The notes beneath the pieces are model-generated. The model searched no databases. It saw only the letters and a list, made by a program, of their open reading frames with translations, and had not been told where the DNA came from. The translations under genes and the position numbers were made by a program. 57,816 nucleotides of DNA, taken from contig NZ_KB889694.1 of NCBI RefSeq assembly GCF_000372745.1, positions 8,256-66,071 of the forward strand, read 5' to 3'. Below, piece after piece: positions 32,500-41,562 of this stretch (position 1 is its first letter; every line of letters starts with the position of its first letter). The stretch is from Embleya scabrispora DSM 41855. GTDB taxonomy: Bacteria > Actinomycetota > Actinomycetes > Streptomycetales > Streptomycetaceae.

Positions 32500-33708
32500 A
32501 TGCGGCTGTACCTGCTCGCGCTCAACCCCACCGACTCGGTGACCGAGGGATTCCTCCCCGCCGCCGGTCGCCTCGGACTCGAGGTCACCCTGCTCGCCGA
32601 CCCGGCCCACGCGGGTGCCCACCGCGAACTGTGCGCCGCGCTCCCCCGGGTCGAGGTGCTGGAGTGCGACGTACGCGACTTCCGCGCGGTGCTCGATCGC
32701 ATCCTTACCGCACACCGACCGGACGCGGTGTTCACCAACAGCGACCACCTCCAGGTCCAGGCCGCCCTCGCGGCCCACTACTTCGGCCTGCCCGCCAAGG
32801 ACTGGACGGCCGCGCTTCGGGCCAAGAACAAGGCACAGACGCGCCGCCGGCTCGCCGACACCGGCGCGGACACCGTGTGGGCCGCCGAACTGGCGCCCGA
32901 GCGGCAGGCGACGGACCTGATCGCTCTCGCGCCGCCGTATCCGTGCGTGCTCAAACCGCGCGAGGGCGTCGCGGGCGAGGACGTGGTGCTGGTCGCGAAC
33001 GACGCGGAACTCCTCACGCGCTGCGCCGAGATACGCTCTCGCCGGCCGGCGGCGGCGCTGCTGGTCGAGGAATTCCTGTCCGGCGAGTTGTACACCCTGG
33101 AGACCCTCGGCGACCGAAACGGCGTCCGGGTCCTGGGCGGATTCCACACCCGGTTGTCGCCGCCGCCGTACTTCATCGAGACGCGGCTGGACCTGGTGAC
33201 CGACCCGCCGCCCGCGATCACCGCCGGGGTGCTCGCCCAACTCGACGCGCTGGGTGTCGGATTCGGGGCGTGCCACACGGAGTTCGTGGTCCAGGACGGG
33301 CGGCCCCGGATCATCGAGGTCAACTACCGCGCGATCGGCGACCAGTGCGATCTGCTGCTGGAGGACGTACTCGGCCTCCCGCTGTTCGAGTACATCCTGC
33401 GCGTGCATCTCGGCATCGACCTGCCCGCCGACCTGGGCACCCGCCCGGGGCGACACGCCCGGGTCGACTACCCGTGCGCCGACCGCGCCGGCGTGCTCGG
33501 CACAGCCCCCGGCCGCGAGGACAGGCTCCTCGACGGCGGCGTGCGGATCGACTACCGGCCGCTGCGCACGGTCGGCGAACGGCACGAACTGCACCACTCC
33601 AACCGGGACTACCTCGGGGTGCTGCGCACCTTCGGGGGCGATCGAGCCGCCGTGCACCGTGCGGCCGAGGAATTCCTGACCGACCGGCAGTGGAGCATCA
33701 CGCCGTGA
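32500..33708 (+). CDS. ATP-grasp ligase of NIS siderophore biosynthesis (PvsA-like)
   Basis: 402 residues. ATP-grasp features: PYPCVLKPREGVAGEDVVLV (nucleotide-binding lysine and loop), LLVEEFLSGELYTLETLG and the metal-binding end RIIEVNYRAIGDQCDLLLED. Such enzymes join a carboxylate to an amine via an acylphosphate. In the vibrioferrin set (pvsABCDE) the first gene, pvsA, encodes this type. The ATG at 32500 begins MRLYLLALNPTDSV; a GTG at 32476 is in frame with a weaker ribosome site. The stop overlaps the next start as GTGA (33705-33708). It is first in a four-gene operon behind iron boxes. Confidence 0.87.
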   Translation: MRLYLLALNPTDSVTEGFLPAAGRLGLEVTLLADPAHAGAHRELCAALPRVEVLECDVRDFRAVLDRILTAHRPDAVFTNSDHLQVQAALAAHYFGLPAKDWTAALRAKNKAQTRRRLADTGADTVWAAELAPERQATDLIALAPPYPCVLKPREGVAGEDVVLVANDAELLTRCAEIRSRRPAAALLVEEFLSGELYTLETLGDRNGVRVLGGFHTRLSPPPYFIETRLDLVTDPPPAITAGVLAQLDALGVGFGACHTEFVVQDGRPRIIEVNYRAIGDQCDLLLEDVLGLPLFEYILRVHLGIDLPADLGTRPGRHARVDYPCADRAGVLGTAPGREDRLLDGGVRIDYRPLRTVGERHELHHSNRDYLGVLRTFGGDRAAVHRAAEEFLTDRQWSITP

Positions 33709-35417
33709 CCCCGCGCGCCGGTGACCCGCCCATATCCCGGGCCCGCAGCATCCCGACGCCCACGGCGGCGCACCGCTTCGAGGGCGAACTGCTGTGCCGA
33801 GTCCTGGACACCGTGCTGCGCGAGGACGTGCTGGGCCTGCGGAACACGGCCGTGCCGCTGTCCCGACCGGACGGCACGTGGCTGCGGCTGACCGTGCGAG
33901 GCGGCACCGACACGTGGCTGCTGCCGGTCCGGGCCGACGGGTTCCAATGCGAATACGCGGCCCGGGCGCCGCTCCTGGTGGGCGAGCACGACGGCGCCCG
34001 GGTCACCGACACCGACCACCTGCTCGCGATACTGCGCGATGCGGCCGACGCACAGGACCGGTCCGGCTTCGACGACTTCGCCGAGGAATGCCGGCAGGCG
34101 GCCCGGGCCGGCAGGCTGCTCGCGCGCACCGGCTCGGCCGTGCACGCCCGACTCGCGGAGCGACACGGCCCGGACCCGAGCACGTGGACCGGCCCGGGTG
34201 CGGGGCCGGCCCTGGACACCTTGGCCGCGCACGTCGACCATCCGCTCTACCCGACCGCACGCGCCCGCTCCGGTCTGGCCGCGGCGGCGCTGCGCCGATA
34301 CGCGCCCGAGCACCATCCGAGCTTCCGGCTGCGCTGGGCGCTGCTGCCGCACGACGCGACGACGCGCACCGGGACGCTGCCCGAGTGGTGGCCGACCGCG
34401 GCGGAACTCGGCCGACCGGACCTGACCTCCGACCATCTGGCCCTGCCCGTGCACCCGTTGACGATCGACCGGCTCCCGGCCCCGGCGGTGCGGACCGATC
34501 GGGAGTACCTGAACGTGCGCCCGACGTTGTCGATGCGTACCGTCGCGGTGGCGCACGATCCCGCCGTACATCTCAAGCTCCCGCTGCCCATCGCCACCCT
34601 CGGCCTGCGCAACCGGCGCACCATCAAGCCCGGCACCCTCGTCGACGGCGCCGCCGGGCAGCGCCTCCTGGCCGAGGTGTTGCACCGCGAACCACGTTTT
34701 CGGGACCGGGTGCTGCTTGCCGACGAGCAGAGCCACCTGCACGCGGGGCACGAGCTGCTGGCCGCCCTGGTGCGCCGCCACCCGCCCGGTCTGGAGGATG
34801 TCCTGGTGCTGCCGCTCGCCGCGCTGCTCGCGAAGGGGCCGGACGCGGTCCTGGTGCTGGACCGGGTCGCGGGCCGCTTCTACGGCGGCGACCGCTTCGC
34901 GCTGCTGGACGCCTATCTCACGCTGCTGCTGGACTGGCAGACCACCCTGTACCGGTATGGCATCGCGCTCGAATCACACCCGCAGAACGTCTCCCTGGTA
35001 CTGGCCGAGGGCCGCCCGGCCGGCCTGTTGTTCAAGGACAACGACGGCCCTCGGGTGTATCCGGCCCGCTGTCCGCTGCCGCACGACGGGTTCGACGACC
35101 CGCGCACGTACACCACGCACGAGGGCCCGCTCGCCGACGTGTTCGTCACGATCACCGTGCATCTGTGCGCCGGCGCCATCGCCTTCGCACTGCCGGCGCC
35201 GGAACGCGACCGGCTGCTCCGGCTGGTGTACCAGCGGCTCGACGAGCTCGCGGAGCCGGAGCTGCGCCGCCGAGTACTGATCGAGGACCGATTGCCGGTC
35301 AAGGCGATGATCACCGCCGGCACCCTGCTCAGCAAGCAGCGCTCGGGCGCGGCCGACATCAACAAGCACTACACGACCGGGCCGAACTACCTGCGATGGG
35401 CGGCGAGTCGGAAATAG
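33705..35417 (+). CDS. IucA/IucC-family NIS siderophore synthetase (PvsB-like)
   Basis: 570 residues from a GTG overlapping the previous stop. NIS synthetase signatures: DHPLYPTARARSGL, LALPVHPLTIDRLP, LNVRPTLSMRTVAV, KLPLPIATLGLRNRRTIKPG, ALESHPQNVSLVL and LLFKDNDGPRV. The C-terminal IucA/IucC thumb (RLPVKAMITAGTLLSKQRSG) is complete. It adenylates a carboxylic acid such as citrate or 2-oxoglutarate and condenses it with an amine or alcohol. Gene order suggests the PvsB equivalent. Confidence 0.88.
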   Translation: MTPRAGDPPISRARSIPTPTAAHRFEGELLCRVLDTVLREDVLGLRNTAVPLSRPDGTWLRLTVRGGTDTWLLPVRADGFQCEYAARAPLLVGEHDGARVTDTDHLLAILRDAADAQDRSGFDDFAEECRQAARAGRLLARTGSAVHARLAERHGPDPSTWTGPGAGPALDTLAAHVDHPLYPTARARSGLAAAALRRYAPEHHPSFRLRWALLPHDATTRTGTLPEWWPTAAELGRPDLTSDHLALPVHPLTIDRLPAPAVRTDREYLNVRPTLSMRTVAVAHDPAVHLKLPLPIATLGLRNRRTIKPGTLVDGAAGQRLLAEVLHREPRFRDRVLLADEQSHLHAGHELLAALVRRHPPGLEDVLVLPLAALLAKGPDAVLVLDRVAGRFYGGDRFALLDAYLTLLLDWQTTLYRYGIALESHPQNVSLVLAEGRPAGLLFKDNDGPRVYPARCPLPHDGFDDPRTYTTHEGPLADVFVTITVHLCAGAIAFALPAPERDRLLRLVYQRLDELAEPELRRRVLIEDRLPVKAMITAGTLLSKQRSGAADINKHYTTGPNYLRWAASRK

Positions 35418-35494
35418 CGTGCCGTCTCGCCCGCCTGGACCCCACCGCATCTCCCGCACGCCCCGACACCGCCTTCGAACCGCTGGAGTCGCCC

Positions 35495-37222
35495 ATGCCG
35501 CTCTCGTCGGCCCACCCCCGAACCGCCTCCGCCGACCCGCCCACGCTGCCCTCGGCCGACGACGCCGTCGCGCACACCCTGCTCAACTGTCTGCACCGGG
35601 AGGTGTGCGGCCCGGAAGGACGCAGCTTCGTGGAGTCCGGCGACGCCGGCCATCTCCGGCTGCACCTGGCCTGTTCGGATACGTGGTTGCGCGTTCGGCT
35701 GCGGCGCACCTCGCTGCTGGGCGACCACCGGTTCACCGGTCCGGCGGCCGAACTGCGCGGGGCCGCGTGGCGCGTGCTGACCTGGTCGGAGCTGGCCGAG
35801 CGGATCCACACCGAACTGGATCTGCGGACCGGCGTCGGCAACGACGAGTTCCTGGGCCAACTGGCCTCCAGCCATGCCGGCGTGGCGGCGGGGCTGGCCC
35901 GGCGCGGCGCCGCCCGACCCACCTCGCGCTACCTGGAATCGGAGCAGGCCCTGCTGTTCGGGCACCGATTCCATCCCACGCCCAAGGCTCGCGGCACCGA
36001 CCCGGCCACATGGGCGGCCTACGCGCCCGAGGCCCGGGCCGCGTTTCGCCTGCGACATCTGGCGGTCCGGACCGAACTGATCGCGCAGGAGCGGATTTCC
36101 GCCTCGGACACCGCGGTCCTGGACCGACTCGGCCCGGTCCCGGCCGGATACACGCTGCTGCCCGCGCACCCGTGGCAATACGAACTCCTCGCCGAACACC
36201 CGCGCCTGCGCGCCGCGTTGGCCGGCGGCGATGTGCTCGATCTGGGCCCGGGCGGCGACCCGTTCACTCCCACCGCGTCGGTGCGCACGCTGGCGGGCGC
36301 GGGGGTGTTCCTCAAGTTCGGTCTGAACGTGCGGATCACCAACTGCGTGCGCAGGAACGCCGCCTACGAGTTGTCCGGGGCGGTCGCGCTGACCCGCGTG
36401 TTGGCCCCGATCCTGGAGCGATCGGCGGCCCGATACCCGGACTTCGCGATGCTCGGCGAGCCCGCGTACCGCAGTGTGTCGGCGGCGGTGGCGCCCGACC
36501 TGCTCGAAGGGTTCGGGGTGATCGTCCGGGACGGCCTGGACGCGCGGTTGCGGCCGGGCACCACGGCGCTGTTGGCCGGCGCCGTGGCCGCCGAATATCC
36601 CACCGGCTCCGCGCACGTGTCCCGCCTGCCCCCTGCCACCGGCCCACAGGCGGCGCTGCGCTGGTGGGACGACTACCTGCGCCTGCTCGTCCCGCCGGTG
36701 CTGGCCGCCTACTTCACGCACGGCGTGGTGCTGGAGCCGCACCTGCAGAACGTGTTGCTCGCGGTCGACGACGACGGTCGACCCCGGCAGGTGCTGATCC
36801 GCGACATGGAGGGCACCAAGCTGCTGCCCGGACCACACGCCGCCACCCTGGCCGCACTGCCCGCCTCGGTCGCCGAACCCATGACCTACACCGCCCGGCG
36901 CGGCTGGGACCGGGTGGCCTACTGCCTGCTGGTCAACAACATCGCCGAGATGCTCGCCGCGCTGACCGATCTGCATCCGCGGTTGGAGGCGAGACTGTGG
37001 GCACGGGTGCGCACGGTCCTGGCGAACTGCTCGGCCGAGCACGGCGAACCGCCGCCGCTGCGGGCGCTGCTCGCGGGCGGACCGCTGCCCGCCAAGGGCA
37101 ACCTGCTCGCCCGCTGGGAGCGGCGCGCCGACCGCGAGGCGCGGTACCTGCGCATCCCCTCGCCCCTGGCCGCGTCGATACCCGACGGGGTCCGCCGCAC
37201 ACCCGTCCGGAGCGCGCGATGA
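35495..37222 (+). CDS. IucA/IucC-family NIS siderophore synthetase (PvsD-like)
   Basis: 575 residues. The ATG at 35495 follows GGAG; 77 bases separate it from the previous stop, the largest gap in the operon. Motifs: GHRFHPTPK (156-164), LLPAHPWQYELL, PTASVRTLAGAG, KFGLNVRITNCVRRNAAYEL, LEPHLQNVLLAV and IRDMEGTKLL. These are better conserved than in the preceding gene and are typical of citrate-activating NIS enzymes. By order it corresponds to PvsD, which in vibrioferrin synthesis couples citrate to serine. The next gene begins inside its stop codon (ATGA). Confidence 0.9.
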   Translation: MPLSSAHPRTASADPPTLPSADDAVAHTLLNCLHREVCGPEGRSFVESGDAGHLRLHLACSDTWLRVRLRRTSLLGDHRFTGPAAELRGAAWRVLTWSELAERIHTELDLRTGVGNDEFLGQLASSHAGVAAGLARRGAARPTSRYLESEQALLFGHRFHPTPKARGTDPATWAAYAPEARAAFRLRHLAVRTELIAQERISASDTAVLDRLGPVPAGYTLLPAHPWQYELLAEHPRLRAALAGGDVLDLGPGGDPFTPTASVRTLAGAGVFLKFGLNVRITNCVRRNAAYELSGAVALTRVLAPILERSAARYPDFAMLGEPAYRSVSAAVAPDLLEGFGVIVRDGLDARLRPGTTALLAGAVAAEYPTGSAHVSRLPPATGPQAALRWWDDYLRLLVPPVLAAYFTHGVVLEPHLQNVLLAVDDDGRPRQVLIRDMEGTKLLPGPHAATLAALPASVAEPMTYTARRGWDRVAYCLLVNNIAEMLAALTDLHPRLEARLWARVRTVLANCSAEHGEPPPLRALLAGGPLPAKGNLLARWERRADREARYLRIPSPLAASIPDGVRRTPVRSAR

Positions 37223-38415
37223 TCACACCCGCCGTGCGGACCCGGGTGGCGAACCTGGACGCCGCCGAACTTCCCGCCTACATCCACGACCTCGACGGGC
37301 TGCGGGCGCACGTGGCGACGGTGCGCGCCGCGCTGCCGGCCCGGGTCGAGCTGTACTACGCGGCCAAGGCCAACCCGGCGCCGAAGATCCTGGCCGCGCT
37401 CGCCGCCGACGTGAGCGGCTACGAGGTCTCCTCCGGCGGTGAACTCGCCCACGTGCTGGCCCATCTGCCCACCGTGCCGATCGCCTTCGGCGGCCCCGGC
37501 AAGACGGTGGACGAACTGATCGCCGCGCTGCGCGCGGGTGTCGGGCGCTTCCATGTGGAAAGCCGCCACGAGTTGCACCAGCTGATCGCGCTGGCCGCCC
37601 GGTTCCGGCCCGAGCGCGACGTCGAGGTGCTGCTGCGGGTCAATCTGCCGCTGGGGCCGGACGTACTGCACGGCGCGGCGCTGACGATGGGCGGCGACTC
37701 CGGCCCGTTCGGGATGGATCCGTTCGAGGTCGAGTCCTGTCTGCGCTTGCTCACCGGGCCGGACGCGGGTCGAGCGCGCCTTCGCGGCATCCACGCGCAC
37801 CTGGCCAGCGGCCTGGACGCGGACACGCAGCTCGCGGTCGCCGAACGCGTCATCGGGTGGACGCGGGACGTTGCGGTGCGACATCGGGTCGCGTTGCCCG
37901 AAGTGAACATCGGCGGCGGGATGGCGGTCGACTACGCGGATCCGGCCGCCCGCTTCGACTGGACCCGCTTCGGCGCCGGCCTGGGCCGCCTGCTGGCCGA
38001 CCGACCGGACCTCACCGTGCGAATCGAGCCGGGCCGGGCGCTGACCGCCTACTGCGGCTGGTACGCCACCGAAGTCCTGGATCTGAAGCACAGTCACGGC
38101 AGCACCTTCGCCGTGCTGCGCGGCGGAACCCACCACCTGCGCACCCCGGCGGCCAAGGGTCACGACCAGCCGTGCGCGATCGTGCCCACCACGAACCCAT
38201 GGCCCTACCCGTGGCCGCGACCGCAGATCCACGACACCGAGGTCACCCTGACCGGTCAACTGTGCACCCCCAAGGACGTGTTCGCCCGCCGGCGACCGGT
38301 CTCCCGGCTCCGCGTCGGCGACCGCGTCGTCTTCGCGATGGCCGGCGCCTACGCGTGGAACATCTCCCATCACGACTTCCTGATGCACCCGCACCCGAGC
38401 TTCCACTACCTGTGA
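37219..38415 (+). CDS. Type III PLP-dependent decarboxylase (PvsE/LysA-like)
   Basis: 398 residues, fold-type III alanine-racemase-like barrel. The PLP lysine is K50 in YYAAKANPAPK. Phosphate and ring contacts lie in HAHLASGLD, VNIGGGMAVDY and RIEPGRALTAYCGWY, and the catalytic Cys in QLCTPKDVF. It resembles diaminopimelate and ornithine decarboxylases and PvsE, which decarboxylates the seryl intermediate of vibrioferrin to the ethanolamine form. The ATG overlaps the NIS synthetase stop by four bases, so it is a true member of the operon rather than a separate lysA. Confidence 0.9.
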   Translation: MITPAVRTRVANLDAAELPAYIHDLDGLRAHVATVRAALPARVELYYAAKANPAPKILAALAADVSGYEVSSGGELAHVLAHLPTVPIAFGGPGKTVDELIAALRAGVGRFHVESRHELHQLIALAARFRPERDVEVLLRVNLPLGPDVLHGAALTMGGDSGPFGMDPFEVESCLRLLTGPDAGRARLRGIHAHLASGLDADTQLAVAERVIGWTRDVAVRHRVALPEVNIGGGMAVDYADPAARFDWTRFGAGLGRLLADRPDLTVRIEPGRALTAYCGWYATEVLDLKHSHGSTFAVLRGGTHHLRTPAAKGHDQPCAIVPTTNPWPYPWPRPQIHDTEVTLTGQLCTPKDVFARRRPVSRLRVGDRVVFAMAGAYAWNISHHDFLMHPHPSFHYL

Positions 38416-38497
38416 TCGCGCCGACCGGACCGACGCCGCCCACCGAGGTGGTCGCGCCTCGACCCGGGAACGGGTGTCGAACTCGTAGGGTCGACGC

Positions 38498-39130
38498 ATG
38501 CTTTTGTGGATCAACGGCCCGTTCGGGGTCGGCAAGACGCAGACCGCGCACGAGTTGTCCCGGCGGTTGCCGGGCAGCGTGATCTGCGATCCGGAACACG
38601 TCGGTTTCGGCCTGCACCGGATGTTGCCGCCGGCGCTGCGTGGCGACTTCCAGGATCTGCCGGCGTGGCGACAGGGCGTGTTCGAGGTGTTGGACCTGGT
38701 GCTGACCGGGCACGACGGCCCGGTGATCGCGCCGATGACGGTGATCGAGTCGGACAATTTCCGGGAGACAGTCGAACGATTGCGCGAACGCGGCCACGGG
38801 GTGAGGCACTTCACGCTGCTCGCCGAGCGGGAGACGGTCCTGCGGCGGCTGCGCGAGCGCGGCCTCGGGCACGCGGTCCGGGTGGCGGCCGGCAGGGCTG
38901 CTCCGCTGCGTCGGGAAAGCTTCGCGGTGTCCCGGCTCGACCTGTGCCTGGAGCGACTGGCCGCCCCGGAGTTCGCCGAGCACGTGCACACCGATCGCCT
39001 CGACGTGGCCCGGGTCGCCGATCGCATCGCGGACTCGGCCGGGCTGACCCTGGCCCCGAACACCGACGGCCCGCTGCGCGGCCGGGTGCGCCGGGCCTGG
39101 GTCGGCGTCCGGCACATCCGATTCTTCTGA
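38498..39130 (+). CDS. TmrB-like ATP-binding protein
   Basis: 210 residues. LLWINGPFGVGKTQTAHEL is a Walker A P-loop in the context seen in the tunicamycin-resistance protein TmrB and its relatives. PVIAPMTVIESDNF and HFTLLAERETVLRRLRER continue the nucleoside-kinase-like fold. TmrB binds tunicamycin; most homologues are uncharacterised ATPases. It follows the decarboxylase by 82 bases on the same strand, so co-expression with the siderophore genes is possible but not required. Confidence 0.82.
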   Translation: MLLWINGPFGVGKTQTAHELSRRLPGSVICDPEHVGFGLHRMLPPALRGDFQDLPAWRQGVFEVLDLVLTGHDGPVIAPMTVIESDNFRETVERLRERGHGVRHFTLLAERETVLRRLRERGLGHAVRVAAGRAAPLRRESFAVSRLDLCLERLAAPEFAEHVHTDRLDVARVADRIADSAGLTLAPNTDGPLRGRVRRAWVGVRHIRFF

Positions 39131-39176
39131 ACCGGGCGGGAGATCGGCAGCGGGGACGAAGGCCGCCGGGCCGGGG

Positions 39177-40070
39177 TCAGTCCTGCGCCGACAGGAGGCC
39201 GGTGAGCGGGAACGCCGCGGCGTCCCGCGGCGGGCGGGACAGGTGCAGCGCGGTGTGGAAGTAGCCGGCGCTCTCCTTGCCCCGGGGATCCTCGGCCGCG
39301 GCGGTCACCGCCTCGACGGCGTAACGCTGCTCCCGCTCGCTGGTGAACCGGCGCTGCGGGAAGGTCTGCGGGGCGGCCTTCTCGGTGACCAGGCCGTGTG
39401 CGCTCAGCCCGTCGGCGATGGCCTGGTAGGACCCCGTGCGCAGGACGAACGCGGCCACCCACGCAGGCTCCCGGGCCTCGGCCAGGAACGGCCGGAAGCT
39501 TCGCGGGGACAAGAAGCTGGCACCGCCGGTGACGGTGATCAGCCGGGTCGGCCGCGCGGCCTCCAGCAGCGCCGACGAGGGCGGCGCCGACTCCAGGTTC
39601 TCGGCGAACCCCTCGTCGAGGAGGCCGACCGCTCGGGCGTAGGACACCGCGTTCGCGGCCACGTCCAGACCGACCACGCGCACCGCGTCCGGGCGTCGGC
39701 GGGCCGCGTAGTAGGCCCGGTCGGCCTCGATCAGCTCGGCGGTGTCCAGCGCGGCGATGTGCGCCGAGCCGTACCGGTCGTACAGGTCGGCCAGCGTCAC
39801 GTCGTGGTTGAGCAGCGCCGCGTTGATCCCGTACGAGCAGCAGATGTCGAGCACGGTGACCGGTTCCCGGGTGCCGTCACCGTTGCCGTTGCCGGTCCGG
39901 GTGGCGAGCATGCGGCGGAAGATCCGCTGGGCGTGATGTGGCGTCTGGTACTCGAAGGAGCCGAGCGCCCGAAAGAAGGCACGTGGGTCCGGCCGGTCGT
40001 AGATGTCGTCGAACCGGGTCATCGCCTGGTCGCCGGCCTCCGCCGACTCCGAATTCTCGGTCTCGGACAC
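39177..40070 (-). CDS. SAM-dependent methyltransferase-like protein
   Basis: 297 residues from a GTG at 40070 (GGAGG seven bases upstream, VSETENSESAEAG); an ATG 16 codons later begins MTRFDDIYDRPDP. The text VTVLDICCSYGINAALLNHD holds motif I of a class I methyltransferase fold and VVGLDVAANAVSYARAVGLL the following region. Later, ARPTRLITVTGGASFLSPRS and FPQRRFTSEREQRYAVEAV are conserved in actinobacterial homologues. The substrate is unknown. It is convergent with the TmrB-like gene and divergent from the PP2C-like gene. Confidence 0.78.
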   Translation of the reverse strand: MSETENSESAEAGDQAMTRFDDIYDRPDPRAFFRALGSFEYQTPHHAQRIFRRMLATRTGNGNGDGTREPVTVLDICCSYGINAALLNHDVTLADLYDRYGSAHIAALDTAELIEADRAYYAARRRPDAVRVVGLDVAANAVSYARAVGLLDEGFAENLESAPPSSALLEAARPTRLITVTGGASFLSPRSFRPFLAEAREPAWVAAFVLRTGSYQAIADGLSAHGLVTEKAAPQTFPQRRFTSEREQRYAVEAVTAAAEDPRGKESAGYFHTALHLSRPPRDAAAFPLTGLLSAQD

Positions 40071-40247
40071 CGCGGCCTCCTGTCTGTTCTCCTCCCGAAA
40101 CGCTGCCCACCGACCACCCGAGCCAACCCCTCGTACGGCCGCCGAGGCACGGTGCCGGCGAGCGCGAGACTGCGCCGGGAGGGCGTCCGGTCCGCCCGGA
40201 GAGATCCGGCGCTCGAACATCGGCCTCGTTTCAGGACGGGCGTCGGG

Positions 40248-41108
40248 GTGAACCTGCTCGGCATGACCACCCGCCGAGGAGTTCCGGTGAATGCCGGCAC
40301 CGGATCGACCGACCCCTCCGCCGCCTCGCCGGCCCTCGACATCGAACCGGAGCCGCAGGTGACCACCCTCGCCGAGGCTCCCGGCCTGCGCGTCGCCACC
40401 CGCCGGATCTTCGGCCCGCCGGCCGCGAGCCCCCGCGCCTGGTTCGGCCAGATCCGGGACACCCCGCTCGGCGCCCGGGCGATCTTCGGCGACGTGGCCG
40501 GCGATCCGCGGTGCGCGCCCGATCGGGTGACGGACGTGCTCACCGCGTTCGCCGCGGCGGCGCCGAGCGCGCCGACCCTGTCCGAGATCGCGCTCCAGGT
40601 CGCGTTGTCGCTGCGCGAGGACCATCGTCGCGGGCATCGTGCCCTGGTCCGACTGCTCCTGGTCGCACACGTCGGCGATCCCACCGGCATCGGCTCGCTC
40701 ACCCTGATCAATCGCGGCTACCCGACCCCGCTCCTGGTGGTGGGTCGCCGCGTGCTCGGCCTCGAACCGGCGTTCACCACCCCGCCGATCGGTGCGTTGG
40801 CCCCCGGCAGCCTGCGCCCGTCGGAGCTCGCGGTCACCATCGGCCTCGGCGAGCGTGTCCTGCTGTACACCGACGACCCGGCCGAGGCGTCCGACACCGG
40901 CGGCGACCGCTACCCGCTGGTCGAGCGCGCGCCCGACCGCCTGCACGGCGACTTCGCCGACGCGCTGGACCGCCTCGCGGTGGACATCGAGGCACACTCC
41001 GACGCGTCCTTCACCGGCGACGCGGCGCTGTTCCTGCTCGAATCCGAGCAGCCGCCGCAGCCCGATCAGCCACGGCAACCCGAGCCGCCCGGGCGACCCG
41101 AAGCCTGA
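40248..41108 (+). CDS. PP2C/SpoIIE-like phosphatase domain protein, probably inactive
   Basis: 286 residues from a GTG at 40248 (AGGACGGG upstream). The fold of a SpoIIE-type phosphatase is readable: RAIFGDVAGDP, LTLINRGYPTPLLVVGRRV, FTTPPIGALAPGS and GERVLLYTDDPAEASD. The first metal-ligand motif, normally GGDWYD-like, is replaced by ASPRAWFGQI, and GDVxGHG by GDVAGDP. Manganese binding and catalysis are therefore doubtful, and there is no sensor domain. It could be a regulatory pseudophosphatase in an anti-sigma circuit. The Pro/Gln-rich tail looks disordered. Confidence 0.75.
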   Translation: MNLLGMTTRRGVPVNAGTGSTDPSAASPALDIEPEPQVTTLAEAPGLRVATRRIFGPPAASPRAWFGQIRDTPLGARAIFGDVAGDPRCAPDRVTDVLTAFAAAAPSAPTLSEIALQVALSLREDHRRGHRALVRLLLVAHVGDPTGIGSLTLINRGYPTPLLVVGRRVLGLEPAFTTPPIGALAPGSLRPSELAVTIGLGERVLLYTDDPAEASDTGGDRYPLVERAPDRLHGDFADALDRLAVDIEAHSDASFTGDAALFLLESEQPPQPDQPRQPEPPGRPEA

Positions 41109-41182
41109 CCGCACCGCGTCCGCGCCCACCCGTTCGGCTCGCCCGCAGCGCGCCCGTACCCACCCGGTCCTACCGTTCGAAC

Positions 41183-41422
41183 ATGGCGAAGACCTCACCC
41201 AAGGGCGGCGCGGCGGAGCACGGCTCGCGGATCACCCTGCGGCGGATCACAATCCTCGTCGTGATCGTGCTGAGCGTCTGGTTCGTCCTGGCCAACACCG
41301 GGACCACCGCGATCCGCTTCTGGATCCCCGAGGTGCAGGCGCCGCTGTGGTTCGTACTGGCCGGCACGTTTGTGGTCGGGTCGCTCATCGGGTGGCTGAT
41401 CGGGCGCAACCGACCCCGGTGA
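41183..41422 (+). CDS. LapA-family (DUF1049) small membrane protein
   Basis: 79 residues: a charged N-terminus, then two transmembrane helices, ITILVVIVLSVWFVLANTGT and LWFVLAGTFVVGSLIGWLIG, joined by AIRFWIPEVQAP, the standard LapA/LapB-associated layout. The ATG at 41183 has no clear ribosome site. In enterobacteria LapA partners LapB in LPS assembly; the role in actinomycetes is unknown. Confidence 0.85.
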   Translation: MAKTSPKGGAAEHGSRITLRRITILVVIVLSVWFVLANTGTTAIRFWIPEVQAPLWFVLAGTFVVGSLIGWLIGRNRPR

Positions 41423-41449
41423 GCGCGGCCGGCGGCCGGTGACCGCGCC

Positions 41450-41467
41450 CACCGTCGCAAGACGGTG
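41450..41467. terminator. Hairpin with GCAA tetraloop between convergent genes
   Basis: CACCGTC-GCAA-GACGGTG gives a 7-bp stem capped by a stable GNRA loop. A second small stem (GGACCG/CGGTCC) lies nearby. It is between the LapA-like stop and the convergent regulator stop. Confidence 0.45.
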
Positions 41468-41562
41468 CGCCCGGACCGGACCGAGGCCCGGTCCTGCGGA
41501 GCTCGGCCGGTCCGCGCCGCCCGGCCCCGCGGCCCGATCCACCCGAGGTCCGCCGGAGCGGC

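Noticed and set aside
37219-38415. The decarboxylase as diaminopimelate decarboxylase LysA of lysine synthesis
   Set aside because: It overlaps the NIS synthetase gene by four bases and sits in an iron-controlled operon, so a siderophore role is more likely.
31335-38415. A desferrioxamine (des) cluster
   Set aside because: No lysine decarboxylase of the DesA type, no N-hydroxylating monooxygenase and no DesC-type acyltransferase; instead an ATP-grasp ligase and two synthetases are present.
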